Source: Deltaproteobacteria bacterium
GTDB taxonomy: Bacteria > Myxococcota > Myxococcia > Myxococcales > 40CM-4-68-19
NCBI GenBank assembly: GCA_005879315.1
Contig: VBLC01000033.1
Coordinates: forward strand, 124,001 to 188,000
Direction: 5' to 3'
DNA: 64,000 bases
The translations under genes and the position numbers were made by a program. Of the stretch, positions 1 through 8,795 are shown in pieces (position 1 is the stretch's first letter; the number at the start of each line of letters is the position of its first letter). The notes under the pieces were generated by a model that saw only the letters and a list, made by a program, of their open reading frames with translations, searched no databases and had not been told where the DNA came from.

Positions 1-199
1 CGACGGGGCTCGTCGTGACCGTGCCCGGCGTTGGATTGATGGTGAGGCTCGTCGCGCCGGTTACATCGAAGCTCAAGCTGACGGTGTCGCCGTCGGTGAT
101 GTCGGTCTTGTCCGCGCTGAAGCTGTTGATCTTGGGCGGGCTCTTTTTCGAGCAGGCGGCGCCGGCGAGGAGCGCAGCGATGAAGAGGAACCTCTTCAC
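1..199 (-). CDS. Lipoprotein with Ig-like domain, 3' end missing (left edge)
   Basis: The first 66 codons of a minus-strand gene that runs off the left edge. A GTG start at 199 overlaps the TGA of the upstream gene (GTGA, 196-199), and GGAGG lies about 6 nt upstream, so the two are translationally coupled. The N-terminus VKRFLFIAALLAGAAC is a lipoprotein signal with lipobox AGAAC. After the Cys comes a stretch with a 'D-x-V-S-L-S-F-D-V-T-G-A-T-S-L-T-I' pattern, as in Ig-like repeats of myxobacterial surface lipoproteins. Function unknown; the coupling suggests it works with the secreted Asp-box protein. Confidence 0.75.
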   Translation of the reverse strand, partial: MKRFLFIAALLAGAACSKKSPPKINSFSADKTDITDGDTVSLSFDVTGATSLTINPTPGTVTTSPV

Positions 200-3009
200 G
201 GCTGGCCTCCGAACTTCGCCAGCAGCGCCGTAAGGTCATTGTCGTCGACGAGATTGACGGTGCCGACGAGGTCGGCTTGGTAACGATAGAACGAGCTCGC
301 CTCGGTGCTCCCGAAAGCGTCGGCGAGATCGATCAGGTCCTGTCCATCGACCACGAGATCGAAGTTGGTGTCCCCGCGGCCTTTGACTCCGGCGGGATCG
401 TTGGAGGCGTCCGTGGAGATCTCCCAGAAGCCGCGCCCATAGGTGCCGGCCACCAGCCGCTTGCTGGTCGCCGAGATGCAGACGTCGGTCACTTCGACGT
501 CCGGCAGGCTACTGGCGCCGAAGCGCGTAAAGTTCTGGCCGCCGTCGCTCGACCTGTAGAGCCCGATTTCGGTGCCGACATAGAGCGTGAGCCGATCGTT
601 GGGATCCACCTTGACGATGCTGACAGGAACGAAGGGCAGCCCGCCTTGTGTCGTCGCCTGTGCGCCCAGCGACGTCCAGCTCAGGCCGCCGTCGATCGTC
701 TTGTAGAGATGGCCGAAGGACGAGGGCATCGGCGCGACGTTCGTGCCGAGATCGTCGGTGACGCTCATCGACTTGCTGGTGATGTAGTAGATCTGGCCGG
801 TCTGATCGGTGGGGTCGAGCGCGATGCTGGAGAGCAGGTATGCACCGCAGCCTGGACAATTGGGAACGCTGGTCGGCACCTTCGCTTGCACCGAGACGTT
901 CCAGTCGGTGCCGCCGTTCGTGGTGACGTAGGCGTACTTGTTGGAAACTGCTCCGTACAGCCCCGACTTGTTGGGATGTGCCGCGACGTTGCGCAACGAG
1001 ATCGTGCCGCCCGTCGGCGTCGTGAACCCAGAGGTGGTGGCCGGCCCTCCCTGCGCAGGGCTGGTCCAGTGCAGCGTGCCGGAGATGTTCGTCCAGGCGT
1101 TGCCGCCCGACGAGCTGTACATCGCCGCCGGCGTGGAGAAGGTCAGAAACGTGTCGGCCGAAGCCGCCTCGTCGCGCGCAATCCGGACGAGGAACGGCGG
1201 TCCGCTGAGCATGCCGGTGGTGAACTTCGTCCAGTTCTGGCCGCCGTCGTTGCTCTGCCAGATGCCCCCTGCCGTCGAGGCGAGGAAGATGTTCGGTACT
1301 CCGCCGCCCGTGACGCCGCCGCTGACCGCGAGGCCGATACCGTCCCCGCCGAGAAGCTGATCGAACGTAGACGGTCCGTGAATGCTGTTGACGTTGCGCA
1401 CGCGCGTGCCGTCGTCCTGCATGCCTCCCGCGATCCAGCCAAGCATCGTCGAAGGCCAGCTGTCCGGCGCGCAGGCGACGTTGTAGACGAGATGCGTGAC
1501 CAGCCCTTCGTTGTGCGCGCTGGTGAAGGTCACGCTTGCGGCGTCGCCGTTGCGGGCGTTGGCGGACGAGAAGATGCCGCCGTCGGAGCCGGCGTAGAAG
1601 GTGCCGTCGATGCCGACGGCGAAGGCGTGAAAGTCGGCGTGGATGTAAGGGCGACTGATGTTCACCGGAACCGGCAGCCAGTCGGACAAGACCGACCAGG
1701 TCACACCGCCGTCGAGGGAGCGGATCATCGCCAGATTGCCTCCGACGAAGACGGCGTCGGCATTCGTCGGATCGACGGTGATGGCCTGGTTGTACCAGGC
1801 CTGCTCGTGCAGCACGTTCAGATCCGTTTGATCGCCGTTGGGGTTCGTGGGCCGGCCCCCAGAGTTGACCCGGAGCGAGATGAAGGAGTTGCCGCCGTCG
1901 TCGCTGCGGTAGACGTCCCGGGTCGCGTTGCCTCCAAACGAGCCGCTGCCCTTGTTGCCGGCGAGGAGGTAGATGCGCGAGGTGTTCACGTCCGAAACGG
2001 TGCTGAGCGCCGTGGCCAGAGTGCCGCGGCCTGCCGCCGCCGCCTCGGCCTCGCCGCCGGGCAGCGCACCTGCGTTCCAGCTCCAGTTGGCGCCATCGTC
2101 GATGGAGCGCCAGAGACCCATCCCGCCGCCCAGGGTCACGCCGGTAGGGTCGAGCCTCTCACCGCTGGCCAGCCAGGTGTGCGCCCCGACATACGCGACG
2201 CTCCACATCCAGAAGTTGGCGTCGCTGGCAGAGGTGCCCGTGAGCGCCACGCGCTGGTAGGAGGTGCCGCCGTCGACGCTGCGGAACAGTCCCTGGTCGG
2301 TGGTGACGAGGATGATCAGCGAGCTCGTCGGATCGACCTTCATGTCGGTCACGCTGCTCGCGATGTTGTTTCCGTTGAGGAGTTGCTGGGGAGCAAGCCA
2401 GGTGGCGCCGCCGTTCGTGCTCTGCACGATGCCGGGCTGGCGCACGTCGAAGGGATCGCCGAAGCCAAGGTAGAGCACCTCGGGTGAGCTGGGATCCATC
2501 GCCAGAGTGCCGATGGAGAGCGTGCCCAGGCTGTCGGTGATCGGTTCCCAGCCCGCGCCTTGGTCGTAGCTCTTCCACACGCCGCCGCCCGAGGTCGCTA
2601 TGTAGAGGATTTTAGGATCGGTGGGGTGAGGGATGATCTGGCGGGCGCGGCCGGAATCGATCTCGTAGTAGTTGCTGCCGTTGTACTCGACGTCTGCGCG
2701 CGTGGGCCCGACGTTGATGAAGACGCTGCCCGCTACCGGAGCGGAGAGCTGGACGGCCCCGTAGTGGTCGCGCTCCTTGAGCGCCGCCTGGAGGATGCCC
2801 CAGCGCGACGCGGCGTCGGGCTCGCCGCGCCACATCCGCATGGCCTCGCGGCGCGCCCGGGGGTCGTCGCGCCTGCCCTCCTTCGCCTCCCTCTCCGCTG
2901 GATCGAGATCGGCATCGTGCTGCGACCTGGCCGCCAGAGCCGCCGCAGAAACGAGCATCGAGCCGGCCAGCGCCGCGCCGGCCCAGGAAACCCATCTGCA
3001 GTGCGCCAC
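196..3009 (-). CDS. Secreted Asp-box (BNR/sortilin-like) protein with dockerin-like C-terminus
   Basis: 937 aa, GTG start with GGAGGAG upstream. A signal peptide covers about residues 1-28. The body carries at least nine Asp-box motifs of the S-x-D-G-G-x-x-W type (for example SYDQGAGW, SIDDGANW, SLDGGVTW, SNDGGQNW, TIDGGLSW), the signature of exo-sialidase/xyloglucanase/Vps10-type beta-propellers. The last 60 or so residues hold two D-x-N-x-D-x-x-V-D-G-x-D-L-like calcium loops ending in FG, resembling type I dockerin repeats. No catalytic Arg triad or Asp pair could be assigned, so glycosidase activity is not claimed. It is probably an extracellular calcium-binding propeller protein, coupled to the lipoprotein gene downstream. 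Confidence 0.8.
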   Translation of the reverse strand: MAHCRWVSWAGAALAGSMLVSAAALAARSQHDADLDPAEREAKEGRRDDPRARREAMRMWRGEPDAASRWGILQAALKERDHYGAVQLSAPVAGSVFINVGPTRADVEYNGSNYYEIDSGRARQIIPHPTDPKILYIATSGGGVWKSYDQGAGWEPITDSLGTLSIGTLAMDPSSPEVLYLGFGDPFDVRQPGIVQSTNGGATWLAPQQLLNGNNIASSVTDMKVDPTSSLIILVTTDQGLFRSVDGGTSYQRVALTGTSASDANFWMWSVAYVGAHTWLASGERLDPTGVTLGGGMGLWRSIDDGANWSWNAGALPGGEAEAAAAGRGTLATALSTVSDVNTSRIYLLAGNKGSGSFGGNATRDVYRSDDGGNSFISLRVNSGGRPTNPNGDQTDLNVLHEQAWYNQAITVDPTNADAVFVGGNLAMIRSLDGGVTWSVLSDWLPVPVNISRPYIHADFHAFAVGIDGTFYAGSDGGIFSSANARNGDAASVTFTSAHNEGLVTHLVYNVACAPDSWPSTMLGWIAGGMQDDGTRVRNVNSIHGPSTFDQLLGGDGIGLAVSGGVTGGGVPNIFLASTAGGIWQSNDGGQNWTKFTTGMLSGPPFLVRIARDEAASADTFLTFSTPAAMYSSSGGNAWTNISGTLHWTSPAQGGPATTSGFTTPTGGTISLRNVAAHPNKSGLYGAVSNKYAYVTTNGGTDWNVSVQAKVPTSVPNCPGCGAYLLSSIALDPTDQTGQIYYITSKSMSVTDDLGTNVAPMPSSFGHLYKTIDGGLSWTSLGAQATTQGGLPFVPVSIVKVDPNDRLTLYVGTEIGLYRSSDGGQNFTRFGASSLPDVEVTDVCISATSKRLVAGTYGRGFWEISTDASNDPAGVKGRGDTNFDLVVDGQDLIDLADAFGSTEASSFYRYQADLVGTVNLVDDNDLTALLAKFGGQP

Positions 3010-3084
3010 GAAACTCTCCTCCCCCGGAGGGCCAGACGTTACACCAGCCCTCGCGGGGCGCCCAAGCGACGTTGTGGCCGAGCG

Positions 3085-3396
3085 TCACGCCGCCGGGCGG
3101 CGGAAGCGCGACAGATGCGCCGGCAGTTCGGCGAGAGCCGGGAAGACCCTGTCGGGATGGATCTTCTTCGCGCGCCCGAGCAGCACTTCCTCGCTCTCGG
3201 GGATGTCGGGATTGGGAATGCAGCAGTCCACCGGGCAGACAGCCGCGCAGGCCTCTTCGTCGTGGAAGCCGACGCATTCGGTGCAGAGGACCGGATCGAT
3301 CACGAAGATGTCCTCGCCCTGGCTAATGGCCTGGTTGGGACACTCCGGCTCACATGCGCCGCAGTTGATGCACTCCTCGGTGATCATCGTCGCCAT
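3085..3396 (-). CDS. YfhL-type 2[4Fe-4S] ferredoxin
   Basis: 103 aa. The sequence begins MATMITEECINCGACEPECP, giving a C-x2-C-x2-C-x3-CP cluster motif at residues 9-19. A second motif, C-x2-C with an eight-residue insert and then C-x3-CP, follows at about residues 38-55; that insert is typical of YfhL/Alvin-type ferredoxins. The about 35-residue tail has no cysteines. It is a cytoplasmic one-electron carrier; its partner cannot be read from the neighbours, although an NAD(P)-dependent dehydrogenase lies just downstream on the same strand. Confidence 0.9.
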   Translation of the reverse strand: MATMITEECINCGACEPECPNQAISQGEDIFVIDPVLCTECVGFHDEEACAAVCPVDCCIPNPDIPESEEVLLGRAKKIHPDRVFPALAELPAHLSRFRRPAA

Positions 3397-3423
3397 CGAG
3401 CCACCATCAATAACGCGGAGCGG

Positions 3424-4788
3424 TCAGCCGATCCAGACCGTCTTGGTGTTGGTGAACTCGCGGATGCCCACCTGGGACAGCTCGCGGCCGTAGCCGCTCG
3501 CCTTGATGCCGCCAAAGGGCAGGCGCGGGTCGCTCTTGACCATGCCGTTGATGAAGACCGAACCGGCCTCGAGCTCGTCCGCGAGACGCTCCTGCTCCTT
3601 CGAATCGTTGGTGAAGGCCGCGGCGCCGAGGCCGAACTGGGTGTCGTTGGCGAGCGCGATGGCGTGGTCGAGGTCCTTGGCGCGGGTGACGGCCGCGACC
3701 GGTCCGAAGACCTCCTCCTGGAATGCGGCGGTGTTCTCGGCATTCAAGAGCACGGTCGGGGCGTAGAAGAATCCGGGCCGGTCCTCCAGGCGCTTCCCTC
3801 CGCAGGCTGTCCTGGCGCCCTTCGATGCGGAGCGGCGGACCTGATCGTCGACGTCGTCGAGCACCTGCCGCGAGGCGAGGGGACCGACGTCGGTGGCGTC
3901 GTCCTGCGGGTCGCCGACCTTGAGCGCCTTGAAGGCATCGACGAAGCGCTTCTCGAATTCCTCGGCGATCTGCTGGTGGACGATGAACCGCTTGGCGGCG
4001 ATGCAGCTCTGCCCGGCGTTCTGGATGCGCGCGGCAACGGCGACCTTCACCGCCTGTTCCAACTTCGCGCTGGGGAGCACGACGAACGGATCGCTTCCCC
4101 CAAGCTCCAGGACCGTCTTCTTGATCTGCCCCCCGGCGGCGCGGCCCAGGCTGCGGCCGGCGCCGTCCGAGCCGGTGAGCGTTGCGGCGACAATGCGCGG
4201 GTCCTCGATCAGCTTCTGGACCTTGTCGGAACCGATCAAGAGCGTCTGGAAGACTCCCTGGGGAAAGCCGGCGTTCTTGAAGATCTCCTCGATGGCGAGC
4301 GCGCACTGCGGCACGCTGCTCGCATGCTTGAGCAGCCCGACGTCGCCGGCCATCAGCGCCGGCGCGGCGAAGCGGAACACTTGCCAGAAGGGAAAGTTCC
4401 AGGGCATGACCGCGAGCACGGCGCCGACGGGCTGGTGCTTGACCAGGCTCCGCTTCGCGTCGGTGGCGATCACCTCGTCTGCGAGATGGCGCTCGGCGTT
4501 CTCGGCGTAGTAGCGGCAGCCGTTGGCGCACTTCTCGATCTCGGCGACGCCCTGCTTGCGCAGCTTGCCCATCTCCAGCGTGATCAGGCGCGCGAGGGAA
4601 TCCTTCCGCTCCTCGAGCAGCGCGGCGGCCTTCTGCATCCTGGCGGCGCGCTCGGCGAAGGTGGTGCGGCGCCAGGTCTGGAAAGCCTTGGCGGCGCGGT
4701 CGAGCGCCTGCTCGAGGTGCTGGTCGGAGTGCGGTTGGAAGGTCTTGAGGGTCTCGCCCGTGGCAGGGTTCGTAGTGGCGATGGTCAT
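3424..4788 (-). CDS. gabD: NAD(P)-dependent succinate-semialdehyde dehydrogenase
   Basis: 454 aa aldehyde dehydrogenase starting MTIATTNPATGETLKTF, the usual start of the short SSADH subfamily. Catalytic Cys262 lies in NAGQSCIAAKRF and the general base Glu228 in LELGGSDPF; the cofactor-site motif MPWNFPFWQ is present. The C-terminal LPFGGIKASGYGRELS is typical. It oxidises succinate semialdehyde to succinate (GABA shunt end); the exact substrate is inferred from subfamily. The open frame extends far upstream, but ATG at 4788 overlaps the HAD gene's stop (ATGA, 4785-4788), indicating coupling and fixing the start. Confidence 0.85.
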   Translation of the reverse strand: MTIATTNPATGETLKTFQPHSDQHLEQALDRAAKAFQTWRRTTFAERAARMQKAAALLEERKDSLARLITLEMGKLRKQGVAEIEKCANGCRYYAENAERHLADEVIATDAKRSLVKHQPVGAVLAVMPWNFPFWQVFRFAAPALMAGDVGLLKHASSVPQCALAIEEIFKNAGFPQGVFQTLLIGSDKVQKLIEDPRIVAATLTGSDGAGRSLGRAAGGQIKKTVLELGGSDPFVVLPSAKLEQAVKVAVAARIQNAGQSCIAAKRFIVHQQIAEEFEKRFVDAFKALKVGDPQDDATDVGPLASRQVLDDVDDQVRRSASKGARTACGGKRLEDRPGFFYAPTVLLNAENTAAFQEEVFGPVAAVTRAKDLDHAIALANDTQFGLGAAAFTNDSKEQERLADELEAGSVFINGMVKSDPRLPFGGIKASGYGRELSQVGIREFTNTKTVWIG

Positions 4789-5453
4789 GGCCGCAGAGTA
4801 GCCAGGCCGAGCGCGATGCGCACCACCTCGGGGAAGGAATGTGCGATGTGGGTCGGGCCGACTTTGCGCAGCGCCGCTTCGGGCTGGGAGCCGTAGGTGA
4901 CGGCGATGGACTGGAGGCCGGCGCGGCGGGCCATCTCGATGTCGTGGACCGCGTCGCCGACCACCAGCGCTTCGCTGGGAGAGGCGCCGAGCTTGTCGAG
5001 GGCGAGCAAGGCGATGTCCGGTGCAGGCTTCGGGTTGGGGACGCTGGTGTAACCGAGCACGACCTGGACGAAGGGGCGCAGGCCGGCGGCATCGACGGTG
5101 CTGTCGGCGCCGTCCTGCGCCTTGCCGGTGACGACTGCGAGCGCGAGGTCGTGCGCGCGAAGCTCGACAATGCCCTCGCGCACGCCCGGATAGATCAGCT
5201 GCGGGATGCGCGGAGTGACGTGCGCGCGCCAGAGGACGCGGTAGATTTCGACGGCGTCGGCGGCGCCGGCCGGTCCGATCTGCAAGAGGAGCCCGAGAGC
5301 GACTGGCAGGGGCAGGCCGATGCCGTCCTTGATCGCCTGGGGGTCGGCTCTTTCGCGGCCGAGGGCGGCGAGCGTGGCCTGGGTCACCTCGACGATGGCC
5401 TGGGGCGTGTCGACGAGGGTGCCGTCGAGATCGAGGAGCAGGGCCTTCAGCAC
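4785..5453 (-). CDS. HAD-superfamily hydrolase, phosphoglycolate phosphatase-like
   Basis: 222 aa from GTG at 5453; an in-frame TTG at 5489 would add 12 residues of poor family match. HAD motif I is LLLDLDGTLVDT, motif II VVTGK, motif III the NPKPAPD lysine region and motif IV VVGDAVHDIEMARRAG. The helical cap between motifs I and II fits the Gph/PGMB class. It is a soluble phosphatase acting on a small phosphorylated metabolite, exact substrate unknown. It overlaps gabD by 4 nt, and 42 nt separate it from the dnaE2 stop, so it may be transcribed with the mutasome genes. Confidence 0.8.
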   Translation of the reverse strand: MLKALLLDLDGTLVDTPQAIVEVTQATLAALGRERADPQAIKDGIGLPLPVALGLLLQIGPAGAADAVEIYRVLWRAHVTPRIPQLIYPGVREGIVELRAHDLALAVVTGKAQDGADSTVDAAGLRPFVQVVLGYTSVPNPKPAPDIALLALDKLGASPSEALVVGDAVHDIEMARRAGLQSIAVTYGSQPEAALRKVGPTHIAHSFPEVVRIALGLATLRP

Positions 5454-5495
5454 CGCGCCGCTCTCGCACGCGGCCCGCGGCAGGGTCAATCAACT

Positions 5496-8400
5496 TCAGC
5501 GAAAGTCGCGCGAGCGGACGCCCTCGTCGAGCGCGTCGTGCAGGCCCCAGAAGCGAGCGCCCTTCACGCTGACGACGCCGTCCTGCTTTTCCAGGCGGCC
5601 TTCGACGACGAGGAGCGCATTGCCGAGGATGGAGCGGCGGTTCTTCTCGAAGGTGGGCGGATCGATGACGATGTTGGCGATGCCGGTCTCGTCCTCCAGG
5701 CTGAGGAAGACGAAGCCCTTGGCGGTGCCGGGGCGCTGGCGGACGATGCAAAGTCCGGCGGCGCGGACGCGCTGGCCATGGCGCAGGTCTCCCAGGCGGG
5801 CGGCGGGTCTGACGCCGAGCTGGCGCAGCCGCTCGCGCTCGAGAGCCACCGGATGCGGGCCGGTCGTCATGCCGGAGCCGCGCAGGTCGGCGGCGATGCG
5901 GTCGCGCAGGTCCATTTCCGGGAGAGGGCATGTCTCACGCCGGTGCTCGTCCTCGTTTTGGTGGTCGATGTCGAGCACGTGATCGTGCTCATTTTCGTGC
6001 TCGAAAACGTGCTTGAGCACGTGCTCGTGAATCGAGCTCGAAAACGAGCAGGTGCACGAGCACGGATCTTCGCGCGGCTCGACGCGGGCGAAGAGGCCCG
6101 GGCCGCGCCGCGCGGCCGCCTCGACCTGCCAGAGCGCAGCCCGGCGCGTCGGCGGGAGGCCGCCGGGGCGCGCCGGGATGGACGCGAGCGCGCCGATCTC
6201 CGCCAGCGCCGCCAGCTCATCGCGCCGCAGCGGGATCCGCGCGGCCAGATCCGCGATGCTGGCGAACGGCTCCTTCGCGCGCTCTTCGACCAGCTTGCGC
6301 CCGAGCGCCTCGCGCAGCCCGCGCAGGTAGCGCAGCCCGAGGCGCAAGCGCAGCTCTTCCTCCGGTCCCTCGCGCTCCAGCGTGCAAAGCCAGTCGCTGC
6401 GCGCCGCATCGATGGGCAGGACCCGCACTCCGCGCCGCTGCGCATCCTTCACCAGCGTGGCCGGACTGTAGAACCCCATCGGCCAGCAATTGAGCATGGC
6501 GGCATAGAACGCCTGCGGATGATGCACCTTCAAATAAGCGCTGGCATAGACGATCAAGGCAAAGGAAGCAGCGTGGCTTTCGGGAAATCCATACAAGGCG
6601 AAGGAAGTGATGCTTTGCACGATCTCGTCCTGCGCTTTCACTGCGATCCCATTGGAAGTCATTCCCTCGCGCAGACGCGCTTCGATCGCCTTCATCCGCT
6701 CCACGCTGCGCTTGCTCCCCATCGCCCGGCGCAGCTCGTCGGCCTCGCCGGCGGTGAAGCGGGCCGCCGCCATCGCGATGCGCATCAGCTGCTCCTGGAA
6801 GAGCGGCACTCCCAAGGTCCGCTTCAAGACCGGCCAGAGAGAAGGATGGGGGACGGTCGGCTCTTGCCGTCCGGCCCTCCGCTCGAGATAGGGATTGACC
6901 ATCTGCCCGACGATGGGCCCGGGCCGGATGATCGCGACCTCCACCACGATGTCGTAGAAATGCTCGGGGTGCATGCGCGGCAACGTCGCCATCTGCGCGC
7001 GCGATTCCACCTGGAAGACTCCGACGGTATCCGCCGACTGTAGTAACTGATAAACGCCCGGGTCGTCGGGCGGCAATTGCGCCAGATCGATCTCCCTGCC
7101 TTCGTGCGCGCGGATCAACGGGATCGACTGCTCCAGGACCGCCATCATTCCCAATCCCAGAAGATCGATCTTGATGATGCCGAGATCGGCGCAATCGTCC
7201 TTGTCCCATTGCACCACCGCGCGGCCGGGCATCGAGGCGGGCTCGATGGGCACCACTTCGTCGAGCCGTCCGCGCGCGACGATCATTCCCCCCGAGTGCT
7301 GCCCCAGGTGGCGCGGCAGGCCGGCGATCTGCTGGCAGAGGCGCAAGTAGAGATCGACGCGGCGGTCGCCTTTGGCGAGGCCCGCTTCGCCGGCGCGGTG
7401 CTGAAGGCTGTCGAGATCGGTGGTGAACTCGAACTGCGGCAGAAGGCCCGCCACGCGGTCGAGCTCCTCCTGCGGCAACCCCAGGACCTTGCCGATCTCG
7501 CGCGAGGCCGATCGCGCTCGGTAGGTGATGACGTTGGCGGTCATCGCCGCCCCCTGGGCGCCGTAGCGGCGGTAGACGTGCTGGATCACCTTCTCGCGCT
7601 GATCGCCCGAGGGGAGATCGAGATCGATGTCGGGCCACTGCTTCTGCCCGGGCACGTCCGAGCGATGCTCGGAGAGAAACCGCTCGAACAAGAGTCCCAT
7701 GCCGACCGGATCGACGGCGGTGATGCCCAGCGCATAGCAGACCGCGCTGTTGGCGGCCGAGCCGCGGCCCTGGACGAGGATGTTCTGGGAAATGCAGTAG
7801 CGGACCAGGTCATGGACGATGAGGAAATATCCGGCCAGGCCGAGGCGGGCGATGAGCTGCAGCTCGCGCTCGATCTGCGCACTGGCTTTGGGCCATCGCG
7901 GGCTCGACTCGCCGCCGTAACGGCGGCGCGCGCCCTCCTGCGTGCGGTGCCATAGCTCGCCGTCGAGGTGGGTGGAGTGGAGCATCTGCGGCTCGGGAAA
8001 TTCGTAGCCCAGATCGGCGAGGGTGAAAGCGCAGCGCTCGGCGATCTCGCGGGTGGCGCGGACGGCTTGGGGGAGGTCGGAAAAGAGCGCGGCCATCTCG
8101 CGCGGCGGGCGGACGTGGCGCTCGGCGTTGCGCGAGAGGGCGCGCCCGGCCTGGTCGAGAGTGGTCTTGAGGCGGATGCAGGTGAGCGCATCGAACAGGG
8201 GCTTGCCTTGCGGCGCGGCGTGGCGGATCCCGCCTCCCGCCACCAGACGCAGGCCGCGGGCGGAAGCGGCGTCGATGCGGCGGCGGTTCTCGGCTTCCCC
8301 CGCGGGATCGAGGTGGCGCTGCACTTCGGCGTAGAGCCGCTCGGTGCCGAGGTGCTCGGCGAGCACGACGAGGTCCTGCGGCGCGCCGGCGCTGAGCGCG

Positions 8401-8795
8401 ATCAGGCCGCGGCGGAATCCAGCGAGCTGCGCGGGTGTGACGCGGCACTCGCCCTTGCTGAAATGTCCGAGCGTGAGCAGCCGGCAGAGATTCTTGTAGC
8501 CCTGCCGGTCTTCGCAGATCAGGGCGACGGGCCCGGCGCCTTCGACGTCGACCTCCGCGCCTACCAGGGGCCGGATGCCGGCCCGCAGCGCGGCGGTGTG
8601 GAAGCGCGGCGCGCCGTAGAGGGCGCCCACGTCGGCCACGCCGAAGACTGCGTGGCCCGCGGCCGCTGCGGCAGCGATCAAGTCTTCGGGGAGCGAGGCG
8701 GCGCGGAGAAAGGAGAAGGCGGTGCGGGCGTGGAGCTCGGTGTAATCGCAGCGGGCGTCAGATCCCTCGCGCGCCGGCCGCTTCAGCTCAGTCAT
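5496..8795 (-). CDS. dnaE2: Error-prone DNA polymerase DnaE2 (ImuC)
   Basis: 1099 aa C-family polymerase alpha subunit. A PHP-like domain starts at YTELHARTAFSFL. The palm aspartates lie in PDIDLDLPSG (about residues 386-392), followed by the thumb/fingers, a tandem helix-hairpin-helix region and a C-terminal OB fold (about residues 985-1080). It lacks the DnaE1 tail. It is the catalytic subunit of the ImuA-ImuB-DnaE2 translesion mutasome. The ATG at 8795 lies inside the end of imuB (8-bp overlap). A linker at about residues 910-952 is His/Glu-rich and is encoded by a dispersed DNA repeat (5941-6062); it separates GPGLFARVEP from PLPEMDLRDRIAADLRG, which are close together in ordinary DnaE2. 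Confidence 0.95.
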   Translation of the reverse strand: MTELKRPAREGSDARCDYTELHARTAFSFLRAASLPEDLIAAAAAAGHAVFGVADVGALYGAPRFHTAALRAGIRPLVGAEVDVEGAGPVALICEDRQGYKNLCRLLTLGHFSKGECRVTPAQLAGFRRGLIALSAGAPQDLVVLAEHLGTERLYAEVQRHLDPAGEAENRRRIDAASARGLRLVAGGGIRHAAPQGKPLFDALTCIRLKTTLDQAGRALSRNAERHVRPPREMAALFSDLPQAVRATREIAERCAFTLADLGYEFPEPQMLHSTHLDGELWHRTQEGARRRYGGESSPRWPKASAQIERELQLIARLGLAGYFLIVHDLVRYCISQNILVQGRGSAANSAVCYALGITAVDPVGMGLLFERFLSEHRSDVPGQKQWPDIDLDLPSGDQREKVIQHVYRRYGAQGAAMTANVITYRARSASREIGKVLGLPQEELDRVAGLLPQFEFTTDLDSLQHRAGEAGLAKGDRRVDLYLRLCQQIAGLPRHLGQHSGGMIVARGRLDEVVPIEPASMPGRAVVQWDKDDCADLGIIKIDLLGLGMMAVLEQSIPLIRAHEGREIDLAQLPPDDPGVYQLLQSADTVGVFQVESRAQMATLPRMHPEHFYDIVVEVAIIRPGPIVGQMVNPYLERRAGRQEPTVPHPSLWPVLKRTLGVPLFQEQLMRIAMAAARFTAGEADELRRAMGSKRSVERMKAIEARLREGMTSNGIAVKAQDEIVQSITSFALYGFPESHAASFALIVYASAYLKVHHPQAFYAAMLNCWPMGFYSPATLVKDAQRRGVRVLPIDAARSDWLCTLEREGPEEELRLRLGLRYLRGLREALGRKLVEERAKEPFASIADLAARIPLRRDELAALAEIGALASIPARPGGLPPTRRAALWQVEAAARRGPGLFARVEPREDPCSCTCSFSSSIHEHVLKHVFEHENEHDHVLDIDHQNEDEHRRETCPLPEMDLRDRIAADLRGSGMTTGPHPVALERERLRQLGVRPAARLGDLRHGQRVRAAGLCIVRQRPGTAKGFVFLSLEDETGIANIVIDPPTFEKNRRSILGNALLVVEGRLEKQDGVVSVKGARFWGLHDALDEGVRSRDFR
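5941..6062. repeat. GTGCTCG-rich dispersed repeat inside dnaE2 (copy 1)
   Basis: A low-complexity stretch of alternating CGTGCTCG, GTCGATGTCGAGC, TTTTCGTGCTCG and CGAGCTCGAAAACGAGC blocks, with many short internal palindromes. Positions 5962-6004 match 16691-16733 without gaps at 38 of 43 bases, in the same plus-strand orientation, so the two loci belong to one repeat family. Here it is open in the dnaE2 frame and encodes a His/Glu/Asp-rich segment. Confidence 0.75.

Noticed and set aside
277..2487. Plus-strand 736-aa open frame opposite the Asp-box gene
   Set aside because: Arg/Ala/Asp-rich translation typical of an antisense frame in G+C-rich DNA; no domain, while the minus strand has a signal peptide and repeated Asp boxes.
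2560..4896. Plus-strand 778-aa open frame
   Set aside because: Spans three minus-strand genes (Asp-box protein, ferredoxin, gabD) and has no recognisable domain; shadow frame.
3424..5931. 835-aa reading of the gabD frame
   Set aside because: The first 380 or so residues are Arg/Pro-rich and antisense-like in phase to the HAD and dnaE2 genes; the aldehyde dehydrogenase begins at ATG 4788.
5941..6062. CRISPR-like array
   Set aside because: The units are short, unevenly spaced and palindromic with no unique spacers; the same applies to 16664-16840. No cas gene is present.
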